Shown: positions 25,308 to 34,779, numbered from the stretch's first letter. The stretch is 64,000 nucleotides of DNA from Clostridia bacterium (GCA_017429985.1 JAFRNW010000018.1:124001-188000), one strand, 5' to 3'. Numbers and translations are program-made. Notes: a model not told the origin generated them from the letters alone.

Positions 25308-26009
25308 CTACCATTCTATCTTCTCTATCGACACCGGATCCGGATTGAATACGCTGTCCGCGATCCGGCCGTTCTTGATGGTCACGACCCGGTCCGCCAT
25401 GGGTTTCAGCGCGGCGTTGTGCGTAATGATGATGACGGTCATCCCCTGCTTTCTGCAGCAGTCCTGCAGAAGCTTCAGCACCTGCTTGCCGGTCTGATAG
25501 TCCAGCGCGCCGGTCGGCTCGTCGCAGAGCATCAGTTTCGGATTCTTCGCTAATGCGCGGGCGATGGATACGCGCTGCTGTTCGCCGCCGGACAGCTGCG
25601 CGGGGAAATTCCTTTTCCGGTCGGCCAGTCCGACCAGTTCCAGGACCTGGTCCGTATCGTACGGGCTGCTGCAGATCTGCGTCGCAAGCTCCACATTTTC
25701 CCTGGCGGTCAGGTTCTGCACCAGGTTGTAGAACTGGAACACGAAGCCCACCGTTTCGCGCCGGTAAAGCGTCAGCTTCCTCTGGGAGAATTCTTCAATG
25801 TGGACCCCGTCCACAATGATCTCGCCGCTCGTCGCGGTATCCATTCCACCGAGGATATTCAAAAGCGTGGTCTTCCCGGCGCCCGAAGGCCCCACGACCA
25901 CGCACAGTTCCCCTTTTTCAACCGTGAAGTCGACTCCGTCCAAGGCGTTGATCGTGACCTCGCCCATGCGGTACTGTTTCTTTACGTTTCTGATCTCGAT
26001 ATAAGCCAT
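25308..26009 (-). CDS. ABC transporter ATPase partner of the FtsX-type permease
   Basis: The chosen start is ATG 26009 ([13 protein letters not shown]), the family-typical beginning. The 233-residue protein has Walker [11 protein letters not shown]-loop FVFQFYNLV, signature LSGGEQQR, Walker [14 protein letters not shown] and switch ITHNA. It is the same class as LolD/MacB ATPases. It lies 4 bp before the large permease and ends in TAG. It is the first gene of the exporter block; the PrsA-like gene upstream ends with its own terminator. Confidence 0.93.
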   Translation of the reverse strand: MAYIEIRNVKKQYRMGEVTINALDGVDFTVEKGELCVVVGPSGAGKTTLLNILGGMDTATSGEIIVDGVHIEEFSQRKLTLYRRETVGFVFQFYNLVQNLTARENVELATQICSSPYDTDQVLELVGLADRKRNFPAQLSGGEQQRVSIARALAKNPKLMLCDEPTGALDYQTGKQVLKLLQDCCRKQGMTVIIITHNAALKPMADRVVTIKNGRIADSVFNPDPVSIEKIEW

Positions 26010-26106
26010 CTTTCCATCTCTCCCTGCTGCACCATATGATACCAAAACCCATATCCCCATACAATAAACACGCGCATTATGTTGAAAGGATTTCACAATC
26101 GGGGCA

Positions 26107-26135
26107 TAAAAAACAGGCGGGTAAACCCCGCCTGT
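26107..26135 (-). terminator. Intrinsic terminator of the PrsA-like gene
   Basis: ACAGGCGGG and CCCGCCTGT pair in a 9-bp stem; on the minus strand a TTTTTTAT tract follows. Confidence 0.9.
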
Positions 26136-26153
26136 CTGGACCGAACGGAATGC

Positions 26154-27269
26154 TCATTCCGCGATGCTCTCGTAATTCTCCGGATACCTCTTGACGGAAT
26201 CCTCCTTGAGCCAGCCCTGAATGAGATTGTTGTAGTATTCGGACTCGTGGTTGCTGACCGCCATGGTGTTGAACTCGTCCTTGACATCCTCATAGGCGAT
26301 CGGACCGCTGGGAACGTTGCCCATCCTCTTGATGATGTGGTAGCCATGCTCGGACTGGACGACGGGCGAGACGTCGCCCTCGTTTTCAAGCGCCAGCGCG
26401 GCGTCCAGAAACTCCGTCACGAAATTGGCGCCTTCCCCGACCACATATCCTTCGGGATTGGTGGCCATGCCGGGATCAATGTTGTACTGGCTGAGCAGCG
26501 CCTCGAAATCTTCGCCCGCCCCGATCTGTTCGAGGATCGTATTGGCCGTTTCCTCGTTGTCGACCAGGATCTGGCGGACATAGAAGAATCCCTCCGGCAC
26601 ATAGAGCGGCATGTACGTATAGCCGTAGACATGGTACTGCTCCATCACAAAGTAGTAGGACGGGTTCTCCGTAAGCTCCTGCTTCTGGAGTTCCAGCTCG
26701 TCCTCGTACATTTTTACGAGGTCGTCCTCGGTAAGCGTCGCGTCGGCAAGCAGCTGCTCGCGGTATTTGCTGATGCGGATGGAATCCTCCTGCTCCCGCA
26801 GGAACTCCTTCTTCAGTTTGGAAAGCGACGTTCCGCTCTTGGCAAGCGATTCCGCCATGATCTTCTTGGCATACACTTCCGGATCGGTGGATCCCGCCTG
26901 TTTGGCGTAATCCACAAACTGCTGGATGAATTTATCGTATTCGGCGTCGGCGGCTGTTTTTGCCGTTTCCTTTTCTTCCGCCGTCAGCTGGACGCCGGCC
27001 TTTTCCGCCTGATATCCCTGGACCGCGTTCGAAAGCTGCTGATCCAGAATGAGATCCAGAAACTCCCGTCTGCCTTCCGGTGTCGTTGTATCGAAGCCGT
27101 ATATGGTTGCATACGACTGATTGCTGTCGTAAATATTCTTCAGTTCCGTTACCGTGATGTTCCTGTCGCCGACGGAAGCAGCGATCTTTCCGGAAGCGCA
27201 TCCGGTGGTTGCAAGCGCCATGCATGCCGCAAGCAGTGCGGCAATCATGATTCTGCCAAACCGTTTCAT
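26154..27269 (-). CDS. PrsA-like extracellular peptidyl-prolyl isomerase lipoprotein
   Basis: The start is ATG 27269 behind AAAGG; the longer open frame upstream has no start signal and overlaps the next gene. The signal peptide ends in lipobox TTGC (MKRFGRIMIAALLAACMALA then TTGC). The 371-residue protein has a SurA/PrsA chaperone N-domain (residues 30-220) and a parvulin-type domain: VRQILVDNEETANTILEQIG, EDFEALLSQYNIDPG, EGDVSPVVQSEHGYHIIKRM. It folds secreted proteins outside the membrane. Its position next to an exporter block and a secreted beta-helix protein fits an envelope role. Confidence 0.9.
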   Translation of the reverse strand: MKRFGRIMIAALLAACMALATTGCASGKIAASVGDRNITVTELKNIYDSNQSYATIYGFDTTTPEGRREFLDLILDQQLSNAVQGYQAEKAGVQLTAEEKETAKTAADAEYDKFIQQFVDYAKQAGSTDPEVYAKKIMAESLAKSGTSLSKLKKEFLREQEDSIRISKYREQLLADATLTEDDLVKMYEDELELQKQELTENPSYYFVMEQYHVYGYTYMPLYVPEGFFYVRQILVDNEETANTILEQIGAGEDFEALLSQYNIDPGMATNPEGYVVGEGANFVTEFLDAALALENEGDVSPVVQSEHGYHIIKRMGNVPSGPIAYEDVKDEFNTMAVSNHESEYYNNLIQGWLKEDSVKRYPENYESIAE

Positions 27270-27343
27270 GAGTGTTTCTACCTTTCTGATCCTTATAATG
27301 TAATATCGCAACCTAAGTATTATACTTACCAAATATCCGTCTG

Positions 27344-28210
27344 TCAAACATCCGGGGACAGGATCCTGAGATAGGCCGCCATGCCACCCGTCTGCCGGTT
27401 GTCCCCCCGGTAGGAGTACAGCCGCGGGTCCTCCACCGTGCAGACCCCCATCAGGGAAATGTGCTTCGGAAGAACGCCCGCTTCCATAAACTGGCTGACC
27501 GCGATCATCCACAGATCCACATACGCCTTTCCGGGACGTTTCCCGGGCATGAGGCAGTCTGTCGCGGGAAACGCGTCCGCGAAGTCCCTCCCCAGCGCCT
27601 CGTCCACTTCAAAGCAGTTCCCGCAGATGGAAGGTCCGACGCCCGCCACGATGTCGGCCGGATCCGATCCGAATTCCTGCAGCATCTTTCTGACGACTTC
27701 CCGCCCAATCCTGTCGAACGCGCCCCGCCATCCCGCGTGGCACAGTCCGATGCTTTTCGTATGCGGGTCCGCGAAATAGAACGCCATGCAGTCGGCGTGT
27801 CCCGTCATAAGGGTCACAGCGGGATCGTTCGTCACGAGTCCGTCGCAGTCGGGAAGCGGAGGAAACGTATATCCTTTTCCCCGGTCGTTGCGGTCCACCC
27901 TGAGAACGGTCGTGCCGTGCACGTAGGCGTCCATGACCATGCTTTCCACCGGAATCCCTTCCGCGTCGCAGAAGATCCGGTAGTTTTCCATGGTGACCGC
28001 CCTCGGTTCCTCTTCTCTGGTGAAACTCAGGTTCAGGGAGGCGAGATGTCCGGTGCTGATTCCGCCCGTACGTGCAGAAAAGCCATGAGCAAGCCATGGC
28101 ATTTCAGAAAAGGCCGGTAATGTAAAGCTCCCTACCCCGCTGTCGTTCTCGTGATACCGGTATCCGCGTCCGACCAGCTTCCAGGAAGAGAGGAAATCCT
28201 CTTTGTTCAT
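27344..28210 (-). CDS. pgeF: YfiH/PgeF-type multicopper-like purine nucleoside phosphorylase
   Basis: The 288-residue protein has the DUF152/YfiH signature: HGFSARTGGIS near the N-terminus, MTGHADCMAFYF, the zinc ligand pair in GLCHAGWRGAFDRI, VGPSICGNCFEVDEAL and MGVCTVEDPRLYSYRGDN. The His-Cys-His zinc site is intact. Family members act as purine nucleoside phosphorylase/adenosine deaminase or as peptidoglycan-editing factor; older databases call them laccases. Its ATG overlaps the NrdR stop by one base. Confidence 0.93.
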   Translation of the reverse strand: MNKEDFLSSWKLVGRGYRYHENDSGVGSFTLPAFSEMPWLAHGFSARTGGISTGHLASLNLSFTREEEPRAVTMENYRIFCDAEGIPVESMVMDAYVHGTTVLRVDRNDRGKGYTFPPLPDCDGLVTNDPAVTLMTGHADCMAFYFADPHTKSIGLCHAGWRGAFDRIGREVVRKMLQEFGSDPADIVAGVGPSICGNCFEVDEALGRDFADAFPATDCLMPGKRPGKAYVDLWMIAVSQFMEAGVLPKHISLMGVCTVEDPRLYSYRGDNRQTGGMAAYLRILSPDV

Positions 28211-28668
28211 CAGTTCTTTTCGTCCAGAAGGCGCTGAAGCTCCGCCATGAAGGTCTGCGTGTCCTTGAATTCACGGTAGACGGACGCGAACCGGACGTAC
28301 GCGACCTCGTCGACCTTCTTCAGGTTGTTCATCACGATCTCGCCGATGCTGGCGGTCGACACTTCGGAAGCGAGCGTGTTGTAAACGTCCCTTGTGATGT
28401 CCTCCACGAGCTTGTCCTGCGTCGCGGCAGAGATGGGGCGCTTTTCGCACGCCTTGCGGATCCCGCTGCGGATCTTCGCGCTGTCGAACGGTTCCCTGCG
28501 CCCGTCGCGCTTGACGACCATGATCGGGATCTCCTCGATCTTCTCATAGGTCGTAAATCTTCTCCCGCATTCCAGGCATTCCCTGCGGCGCCGGATCGCG
28601 CTGTTGTCTTCTGTCGGTCTGCTGTCGATGACCTTGCTGTCGGTACTGCCGCAATATCTGCACTTCAT
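28210..28668 (-). CDS. nrdR: Transcriptional repressor NrdR
   Basis: The 152-residue protein has the zinc ribbon [17 protein letters not shown] with [12 protein letters not shown] (four cysteines) and an ATP-cone ([20 protein letters not shown] onward). Length and motifs are textbook for NrdR, which represses ribonucleotide reductase genes according to dNTP/ATP state. It is co-transcribed with pgeF. No nrd gene is in the window. Confidence 0.97.
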   Translation of the reverse strand: MKCRYCGSTDSKVIDSRPTEDNSAIRRRRECLECGRRFTTYEKIEEIPIMVVKRDGRREPFDSAKIRSGIRKACEKRPISAATQDKLVEDITRDVYNTLASEVSTASIGEIVMNNLKKVDEVAYVRFASVYREFKDTQTFMAELQRLLDEKN

Positions 28669-28819
28669 AGTTCAGGCTCCCCTTCCGAATGGACTTCATC
28701 TTGTATACTTGTACAAAAGGAATATACCATATCTGTTCCGCAAGCCGTAAACCGGAAACACAGAATTAAAACATTGTTCAAAAAGCCTTCCGGCGCCGCG
28801 TCCGCCCCCGTCCGGACAG

Positions 28820-28847
28820 CAAAAATGCACAGGCAGAAGCCTGTGCA
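28820..28847 (-). terminator. Intrinsic terminator of the beta-helix lipoprotein gene
   Basis: TGCACAGGC and GCCTGTGCA form a 9-bp stem with loop AGAA; a TTTTTGC tract follows on the minus strand. Confidence 0.9.
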
Positions 28848-28878
28848 AAGGGAGTGTTTCAGATAATCGGACGGGAGA

Positions 28879-30498
28879 TTACGGCTCCGGCGTCACGATG
28901 GGCGCCGTGTACATCTCCAGTTTCGCGTCCCCGACAGGGATGGCGGCGTACTGACCGGCCGCCATCGAATAATCGACGTACGCGCCGCCGCTGATCCTGT
29001 ACTTTCCGGTGTTTCCGCCGAACAGCCCTTCCTCCATGTTGTTGTAGGCGATCAGGCAGTTCTTCAGCTCCACGGCGTCGGTCCCTTCTTCCGCCATAAA
29101 CAGATTGCCGGCGGAGTTGAACGCGAAATCGCAGTCGGTGAAACGGACCGTGTCGCATCCGGAGAAGAGATTCCCGATATACCCGAACGTTTCAAGGAAG
29201 GAGCATTTGTCAAACTGCACGCCCCTGCAGCGGTACATCTCCACATGGCCGTAGGAGCAGGAATGGATGATCGTATCCTTCACGTCGATTCCCGCGGTAT
29301 CCTCCGCCGTAATGCCGAACGTCCCGCAGCCGAACAGTTCGCATCCCTGCACGGACGCGCCGGTGCACTCGTTGAAGTCCACGACCGCGCCTGTGCATTC
29401 TCCCTGATCCGTATGCCCGACGACAAGACCTTCAAGCCGTACATTGGAGCAGCCGGAAAACTGGAGAACGATCGCGTAGCGGGATTCCGCAAGCAGGGTC
29501 GACAGAAGCGTGACCGTTCCGTCCGAGTCTTCGAATTCACCGCGGATGCAGAGATTGCTGACGCCTCTGATCTTCAGCTGGAATCCGTCCCACGAATCTT
29601 CCCAGACATAGTACGGACGCACGCCCTTTCCGTAATCGGAAGCGCTTGTCATCCGGTATTCGCCCGCCTTCAGAATAATCTCCGTGTCCGGAGCGATCGC
29701 GGCGAGCAGCTCATCCATGGTGGAAACGGTGACGGTATGCGCATATGCCGGACGGTTTCCTTCCGTAATGCTGAGGAACGGAATCCGGTTCCCCGTTCCG
29801 AAGTTTCCGGAAATAGATCCGTTCAGTTCCCGCAGGATCTCCCGGTCGCGAAGCATGAACTCGTAGCGGCCGGTGCCGTCATCCGGATAATCCACGATCT
29901 CTTCGTCCATGTACCAGGGAAGGGAAGCATAAGCCTGATAATCCCGGAACATAAAAACGACTTCTTCCAGCGTGTTTCCGTCCTCCGTGTAGGCAGGATC
30001 CTGACCGGTGCCGACCTGGATGGAATACTGCATGCCGCCCGCAAACCAGCGGGTCCACAGGCCGTATCCGGTATCAACGACCGCATAGGGGTTGCTTTCC
30101 GTCAGATAGGTATCCGGCGTGGTCGAGCCCGTCATGTAAATCCCGGAGATATCGCTCTCCGTAATGCCTGCGCGGATCACGACCGGGATCCCCTGATAGG
30201 TATAGCGGTACTCGCCGATCTTCGGTTCGCCGTTGATCACGGTAAAACCTTCCTCGGCGATCCCGTCGTAGACGTTCTGTACGCTTTTGATGTTGCAGCC
30301 GACCATTCTGTTGATCTCGTCGACAGATTCGACGTTCACAATGGGATTGGGCAGCCCGACCGAATCGCCGCCCAGCTCGTTCTGCGGCTTGGGGGTGATT
30401 TCCGAAAGGCTCTGCTGTTCGGCAGAGGCGCGGGCGCATCCTGCAAAGCAGGAACAGGCCAGCAAGCACACGAGAATGATTCCAATAATCTTTTTCAT
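28879..30498 (-). CDS. Secreted right-handed beta-helix lipoprotein
   Basis: The start is ATG 30498 behind AAAGGGG. The signal peptide has lipobox FAGC. The 539-residue protein has an N-terminal domain (about residues 30-250) and then a parallel beta-helix region (about 255-510). There, short turns repeat with Asn/Cys/Asp ladders, for example EIILKAGEYRMT, CSNVRLEGLVVGHTD, ECTGASVQGCELFGCGTFGI and DTVRFTDCDFAFNSAGNLFM. Such folds bind or cleave polysaccharides (pectate-lyase-like), but no catalytic set can be assigned. Anchored outside the membrane. It has its own terminator and runs convergent to nothing, so it is probably monocistronic. Confidence 0.8.
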   Translation of the reverse strand: MKKIIGIILVCLLACSCFAGCARASAEQQSLSEITPKPQNELGGDSVGLPNPIVNVESVDEINRMVGCNIKSVQNVYDGIAEEGFTVINGEPKIGEYRYTYQGIPVVIRAGITESDISGIYMTGSTTPDTYLTESNPYAVVDTGYGLWTRWFAGGMQYSIQVGTGQDPAYTEDGNTLEEVVFMFRDYQAYASLPWYMDEEIVDYPDDGTGRYEFMLRDREILRELNGSISGNFGTGNRIPFLSITEGNRPAYAHTVTVSTMDELLAAIAPDTEIILKAGEYRMTSASDYGKGVRPYYVWEDSWDGFQLKIRGVSNLCIRGEFEDSDGTVTLLSTLLAESRYAIVLQFSGCSNVRLEGLVVGHTDQGECTGAVVDFNECTGASVQGCELFGCGTFGITAEDTAGIDVKDTIIHSCSYGHVEMYRCRGVQFDKCSFLETFGYIGNLFSGCDTVRFTDCDFAFNSAGNLFMAEEGTDAVELKNCLIAYNNMEEGLFGGNTGKYRISGGAYVDYSMAAGQYAAIPVGDAKLEMYTAPIVTPEP

Positions 30499-30599
30499 GA
30501 TAGTATCCCCTTTCTTCCTCGGCATTAAACCACATCCCCCTTCTTTTGGCAACCCGCTTTTCCGTTTCTTGGAAATGTTGTAACAATTGCTTTTCAATA

Positions 30600-30632
30600 T
30601 AAAAAACCGGCCCGATGCAGCACCGGACCGGA
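30600..30632 (-). terminator. Intrinsic terminator of rpsU
   Basis: On the minus strand CCGGTCCG and CGGGCCGG pair (one G-U) around a 9-base loop, followed by TTTTTTAT. Confidence 0.88.
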
Positions 30633-30653
30633 ATAATCCCAAGATTCCGCCAA

Positions 30654-30824
30654 TCAATACTTGCGTTTCCTGGCGGCTTCCGCCTTTTTCTTGCGTTTTA
30701 CGCTCGGCTTCTCATAATGCTCACGGCGACGAACTTCTGCGAGGACGCCGGAACGGGCACATTTGCGTTTGAACCGCTTCAGAGCGCTTTCAAGGGATTC
30801 ATTTTCACCAACGCGAATTTCCAT
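30654..30824 (-). CDS. rpsU: 30S ribosomal protein S21
   Basis: This 56-residue basic protein begins [20 protein letters not shown] and continues through [20 protein letters not shown] to a Lys/Arg-rich tail, the standard S21 sequence. It is under the length cut-off of many ORF lists. It starts at ATG 30824 behind AGAGGGGGG. It has a strong promoter (30880-30908) and its own terminator, so it is a monocistronic unit. Confidence 0.97.
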   Translation of the reverse strand: MEIRVGENESLESALKRFKRKCARSGVLAEVRRREHYEKPSVKRKKKAEAARKRKY

Positions 30825-30879
30825 TTGTTTCCCCCCTCTCTTAGGCGATTCCTTCTCTTAGGAGAAGACGCCGAGGATT

Positions 30880-30908
30880 ATTATATGCAAGGATAATCAA
30901 TAAGTCAA
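30880..30908 (-). promoter_or_regulatory. Sigma-A-type promoter of rpsU
   Basis: Minus-strand TTGACT (30908-30903) and TATAAT (30885-30880) have a 17-bp spacer. The leader to ATG 30824 is about 50 bases and includes a small TCTCCTAAGAGA hairpin. Confidence 0.85.
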
Positions 30909-31034
30909 GAACAGAATCCGCAGGTTTTTTCCGTATTCCTGCGGATACGGGGCAGCGTCCCTTCCGTTTCCATTCCCGCGCGGATGTGGTACAATGAAGC
31001 AGCGGTTTCTGCCGCGGAAAGGATGTACACCGCT

Positions 31035-32192
31035 TTGAAAATAGGCCAGTTTACAGACAGCTTTTTCCCGATCGTGGACGGTGTCGGACGCGTTGTCTAC
31101 AATTACGCGACCACGCTCTGCGAAAAGGATCAGGAATGCTACGTCATTTCGCCCATGGCGGATATCGGATACCTGGGCGGGTTCCCCTTCGAACTTCTGG
31201 AATTCGTCAGCGTCAGCGTTCCCACGCAGGAGCAGTATCACTCCGGCATCCCGCTTCTGGACGTGCATTACAACAGACGCATGCAGAAGATCCAACTGGA
31301 CATCATTCACGCGCACAGTCCGTTCATTGCGGGACAGGAGGCGGTCCGTCTCGCGAACGAGCGGAAGATCCCGCTTGTCGGGACCTTCCACAGCAAGTAC
31401 TACGACGATTTCTACAAGCTGACGAAAACGAAAATGCTCGCCGACATCGGCGTGAAGATGGTCGTGAATTTCTATGAGCGCTGCGACGAGGTATGGGCGG
31501 TCAGCAGCAATTCCGCCGACGTCCTCCGCGATTACGGATTCAAGGGCGACATCGTCGTCATGCCGAACGGGACACCGGACGTCAAGCCTTCGGACGAAAA
31601 CATGCGCGCCGCGAAGGAGCGCTTCGGTCTGGACGGCCGTCCCGTCCTCATGTACTGCGGCCAGATGAACTGGAAAAAGAATATCCGCAGAACGCTGGAG
31701 GCGGCGGCGCTGCTTGTCAAGGAAGGATACGACTTCCAGCTGGTCATGGTCGGGCAGGGACCCGACCGGGAAGAGATCGCGGATACCTGCACGGAACTCG
31801 GTATCGCGGACCGGACGGTCTTCACCGGCCATCTTCAGCAGGATACGCTGATCAACGGCCTTTACCAGGCGGCGAGCCTGTTCGTGTTCCCGTCCCTCTA
31901 CGATACATCGGGCATGGTCATCCGCGAAGCGGCCGCCATGGAGACCGCCAGCATCGTGGTGCGCGGCTCCGCGCCGGCGGAATCGATCATCGAGGGGAAA
32001 AACGGTCTCCTCTGCGACGATACGACGGAAAGCCTGGCGTCCGGGATCCGGATGGTGCTGGACAACCCGTACTACGGACTGCTCCTGGGCAAAGCTGCCT
32101 CCAGAACGATCTTCCTCCCGTGGACCGTCGTCCTCGACAAGGTCCTGGAACGCTACGAACATCTGATCGAAACGAATCCGCGGCGCGGCTGA
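31035..32192 (+). CDS. GT4-family glycosyltransferase (diglucosyldiacylglycerol-synthase-like)
   Basis: TTG 31035 (LKIGQFTDSFFPIVDGVGRV) is chosen because the family begins MKIGxFTDxxxPxxxGV and AAAGGA lies 11 bases upstream. ATG 31023 is possible but touches the ribosome site. The 385-residue protein has the GT-B fold: N-domain with HSPFIAGQEAVRLA and GTFHSKYYDDFY, C-domain with YCGQMNWKKNIRRTLEAAAL and the donor-site IREAAAMETASIVV in place of the usual EGFGLxxxEA. It probably transfers a sugar from an activated donor to a membrane lipid or polymer at the inner leaflet. A TACAAT -10 box lies at 30990. It leads into the polytopic protein gene. Confidence 0.88.
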   Translation: MKIGQFTDSFFPIVDGVGRVVYNYATTLCEKDQECYVISPMADIGYLGGFPFELLEFVSVSVPTQEQYHSGIPLLDVHYNRRMQKIQLDIIHAHSPFIAGQEAVRLANERKIPLVGTFHSKYYDDFYKLTKTKMLADIGVKMVVNFYERCDEVWAVSSNSADVLRDYGFKGDIVVMPNGTPDVKPSDENMRAAKERFGLDGRPVLMYCGQMNWKKNIRRTLEAAALLVKEGYDFQLVMVGQGPDREEIADTCTELGIADRTVFTGHLQQDTLINGLYQAASLFVFPSLYDTSGMVIREAAAMETASIVVRGSAPAESIIEGKNGLLCDDTTESLASGIRMVLDNPYYGLLLGKAASRTIFLPWTVVLDKVLERYEHLIETNPRRG

Positions 32193-32217
32193 CCGTCTGT
32201 GGGAGGGGGTGGAAACT

Positions 32218-33579
32218 ATGCTGATCAATCCGTTCAGAAACAAGAAGACGAGATATATCCTGCCTGTGCTCGCGATCCTCTGTGTGCTGCTTTTTGTCCG
32301 TTTCGGCGTCATCGGCGGAAGTGATTCGAAGGCCTACATCACCGCGAGCATCCGGGTCAGTCCGCTGTATCCGTCCGTGATCGCCCTTTTGCGGCTTCTC
32401 GCGGGCGAATCCGCTTATCTGCAGGTTCTCGCCGTTCTGCAGTGTCTTCTTCTTGCGTACAGCATCTATTCCCTCATGGTCATGATCGGGGAACGGTTCG
32501 GACTGTCCCCCCTGCTGACCGGGGCCGCATCCCTGGGCTTTTTCGGGTTGTATCTCCTCCGGCTTTTTATCGTCGGGGAGGAAGCCCTGTACTGCGTTAC
32601 CGTCATGACGGAGGCGGTCACCTATCCCGTCTATTATCTGTTTGTCAAATACGCGTTCTCCGCATGGGATGAAACGGAACCGAAGTACCTCCTGACCGCG
32701 GCGGTTCTCGCCTTCGTGCTCGCCGTCACGCGCGGGCAGCTCATTTGCCTGTTCCTTGTTCTTGTCGCGCTCTTCCTGATCCTGCTTTTTAAAATGAAGC
32801 GCGCGGGAGCCAAACGGTCCGCGCTGAAACGGTTTACGGTAAGAAGCACCGTATGCGCGGTCTGTTATTTCCTCGGGATCACGCTCTTCTCCTGCGTCTA
32901 CCATTTCGCCGCGTCCGGGACCTTCACCACGACCACCATGGGAAAAGAGGCCGTCCTCGGCGCCGTTCTGTACAACAGCAGCGCGTCGGACATCGAGGTG
33001 TTCGACCACGGCACGGAAGCGTACCGGTTCCTGAGCGCCGCCATGACGGAGGCGGAACAGGAGGGGCTGACCTACAAAGCCTCAAAAGGCGGCGTCGCGG
33101 ACAGATTCCGTCATTATGAGGCTTCCCATGACGAGCTTCGCGAATGCCTGCTGGACCACATCAAATCCGCGTACGGCATCAAAAAATCCAGCACCGAAGC
33201 CCGCCTGATCGTCGTATCCATCGCAGATACCTGTCTCCCGGTCCTGCTGCGCATGAATTTCGGACGCTATCTCGGCAACTGCGCCGTCAACGCGTTCGGC
33301 GGTCTCGTCCGAAGCAACTCCATCCTCCGGATCCCCGGCATCATCTGGAGTTTTCTGCTCTACGGACTGTCCGTTGTCTTTCTTTTCCTGAAAAACGGAG
33401 CATATAAAAAGGAACAGCGGTTTCTGTCGCTGATCCTTCTGTCCATTCTGATAAACGCGCTGTTCTGCTCGTTCGGCGTATTTGAGCTCTCCCGTTATGT
33501 ATATTACAACTTCCCCTGTTTTTATCTGGCGCTGTTCCTGATCGCATACCGGTTCATCCACACGGTGAAGAACACCTGA
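32218..33579 (+). CDS. Polytopic membrane protein, possible GT-C-type glycosyltransferase (copy A)
   Basis: The start is ATG 32218 behind GGGAGGGGG. The 453-residue protein has about 10 membrane helices. The first outer loop has GSDSKAYITASIRVSPLYP, with Asp36 in the place where GT-C enzymes carry their catalytic Asp. Other marked motifs are MTEAVTYP, TRGQ, YHFAASGTFTTTTMG, RFRHYE, RSNS and NALFCSFGVFELSRYVYYNF. The same motifs recur in copy B at 43929-45314, so they are probably functional. It follows the GT4 gene in the same direction. The GT-C assignment is inference from topology and the loop Asp. Confidence 0.7.
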   Translation: MLINPFRNKKTRYILPVLAILCVLLFVRFGVIGGSDSKAYITASIRVSPLYPSVIALLRLLAGESAYLQVLAVLQCLLLAYSIYSLMVMIGERFGLSPLLTGAASLGFFGLYLLRLFIVGEEALYCVTVMTEAVTYPVYYLFVKYAFSAWDETEPKYLLTAAVLAFVLAVTRGQLICLFLVLVALFLILLFKMKRAGAKRSALKRFTVRSTVCAVCYFLGITLFSCVYHFAASGTFTTTTMGKEAVLGAVLYNSSASDIEVFDHGTEAYRFLSAAMTEAEQEGLTYKASKGGVADRFRHYEASHDELRECLLDHIKSAYGIKKSSTEARLIVVSIADTCLPVLLRMNFGRYLGNCAVNAFGGLVRSNSILRIPGIIWSFLLYGLSVVFLFLKNGAYKKEQRFLSLILLSILINALFCSFGVFELSRYVYYNFPCFYLALFLIAYRFIHTVKNT

Positions 33580-33597
33580 TCCCCTTCCGGGACACGT

Positions 33598-34608
33598 TCA
33601 TATGCCGTCCTGCTCCGCGCCGTGCCGGATCATCTCCGCCGCCACGCTGACGGCGATCTCCGCGGGCGTTTCCGCCCCGATCGGAAGCCCGACCGGCATA
33701 TGGATCCTGCTGATCTGATCTTCCGGAAAACCTGCCTTTAATAGCCTCTCACGGATCCGTCCGATCTTTCTCCTGCTCCCGATGCAGCCGATATACCGCG
33801 CGTCAGTCCGGAGCGCCCATTCCATGACCGCCCCGTCCGTTTCCGGATCGCGCGACAGCGCGACGATCTCATCCTGTTCGCAGACGGTCAGACCGCTGAA
33901 AGCCTTTTCCGGAGGCAGCGGAATGCATTCCGCGTACGGGAAACGCTCCGCATTGCACAATTCACCGCGGTCGTCGATCACGGTCACGCGCCTGTCCATC
34001 AGATTCAGGATATCCCCGAGTTTCTTCGCCACGTGGCCGCATCCGAACAGAAACGCCGTCTTCTGCTTCTGCAGCGGCATGACGAACCACCCCGGATCCC
34101 CTTTGCTGAATACCGGTCTGTTCCAGAGATAGGGCCGAATGTCCCCGCTCAGGATCGTTCTCGACATGGAAACCGCGTATCCGTCGGAGAGAGCCGTCTC
34201 GGTGCTCCCGTCGTCCCGGAACCTGAACACCAGCCAGTCTCTGCCCCGGGAAGCGCATTTTGCGTCCGTCTCCTCCATCAGGACCCTGTCCCGGATGCTG
34301 TCCGGATCCAGATACAGAAAATGCATCCGCATGGTCCCTGCGTCCTGATCCCCTGCACCGTCCTCCTGCGCCGTACTGAAACCGCGGACGGCGCTATTTT
34401 TTCTGTCCATCAGTGTCAGCGCGGTCTGCAAGGCGCCGTTCTCCGCAGCGCCTCCCCCGACAGTTCCCTCCATCGAGCCGTCCGGAAGCACGATCATCTG
34501 CGTGCCGGCCGTGCGGGGCACGGAACCAGCGGAAGAAATGACCGTCACCAGAATCACGGCTGTCCCGTTCTGAAGATGCTCCGCAGCGGAGCGGTAGATA
34601 GTCGCCAT
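33598..34608 (-). CDS. XdhC/CoxI-family protein
   Basis: The 336-residue protein has the XdhC N-domain (VTVISSAGSVPRTAGTQMIV; MEGTVGGGAAENGALQTAL) and a Rossmann C-domain (AFLFGCGHVAKKLGDILNLM; EIVALSRDPETD; RYIGCIGSRRKIGRIRERLL). XdhC proteins deliver sulfurated molybdenum cofactor to xanthine dehydrogenase-type enzymes. No molybdoenzyme or cofactor gene is in the window, so its partner must lie elsewhere. It is convergent with the polytopic gene (18 bp apart) and divergent from the GT2 gene. Confidence 0.9.
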   Translation of the reverse strand: MATIYRSAAEHLQNGTAVILVTVISSAGSVPRTAGTQMIVLPDGSMEGTVGGGAAENGALQTALTLMDRKNSAVRGFSTAQEDGAGDQDAGTMRMHFLYLDPDSIRDRVLMEETDAKCASRGRDWLVFRFRDDGSTETALSDGYAVSMSRTILSGDIRPYLWNRPVFSKGDPGWFVMPLQKQKTAFLFGCGHVAKKLGDILNLMDRRVTVIDDRGELCNAERFPYAECIPLPPEKAFSGLTVCEQDEIVALSRDPETDGAVMEWALRTDARYIGCIGSRRKIGRIRERLLKAGFPEDQISRIHMPVGLPIGAETPAEIAVSVAAEMIRHGAEQDGI

Positions 34609-34697
34609 ACGGCCTCCCTGTTCGCGTTATTGCTTCCTTCAGTATATCATACCGTTCGCTTGCTTCTTTCACCGGATTCATCACCACGCGGCGGATA

Positions 34698-34706
34698 TGA
34701 TATAAT
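34698..34706 (+). promoter_or_regulatory. Extended -10 promoter of the GT2 gene
   Basis: TGATATAAT is an extended -10 element; no good -35 box is seen at 17-18 bp. It lies about 75 bp upstream of the GT2 start. Confidence 0.6.
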
Positions 34707-34779
34707 ATTAAACACACTTTGCGACAATGATCCGGTCATGACGGTCCGGCATTCGGAAAATGACGGAAAGGAGCCTGCC

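Noticed and set aside
30897-32312. A long open frame antisense to the GT4 gene
   Set aside because: The sense strand has clear glycosyltransferase motifs; the antisense protein is His/Arg/Asp-rich low-information text, typical of shadows in GC-rich DNA.
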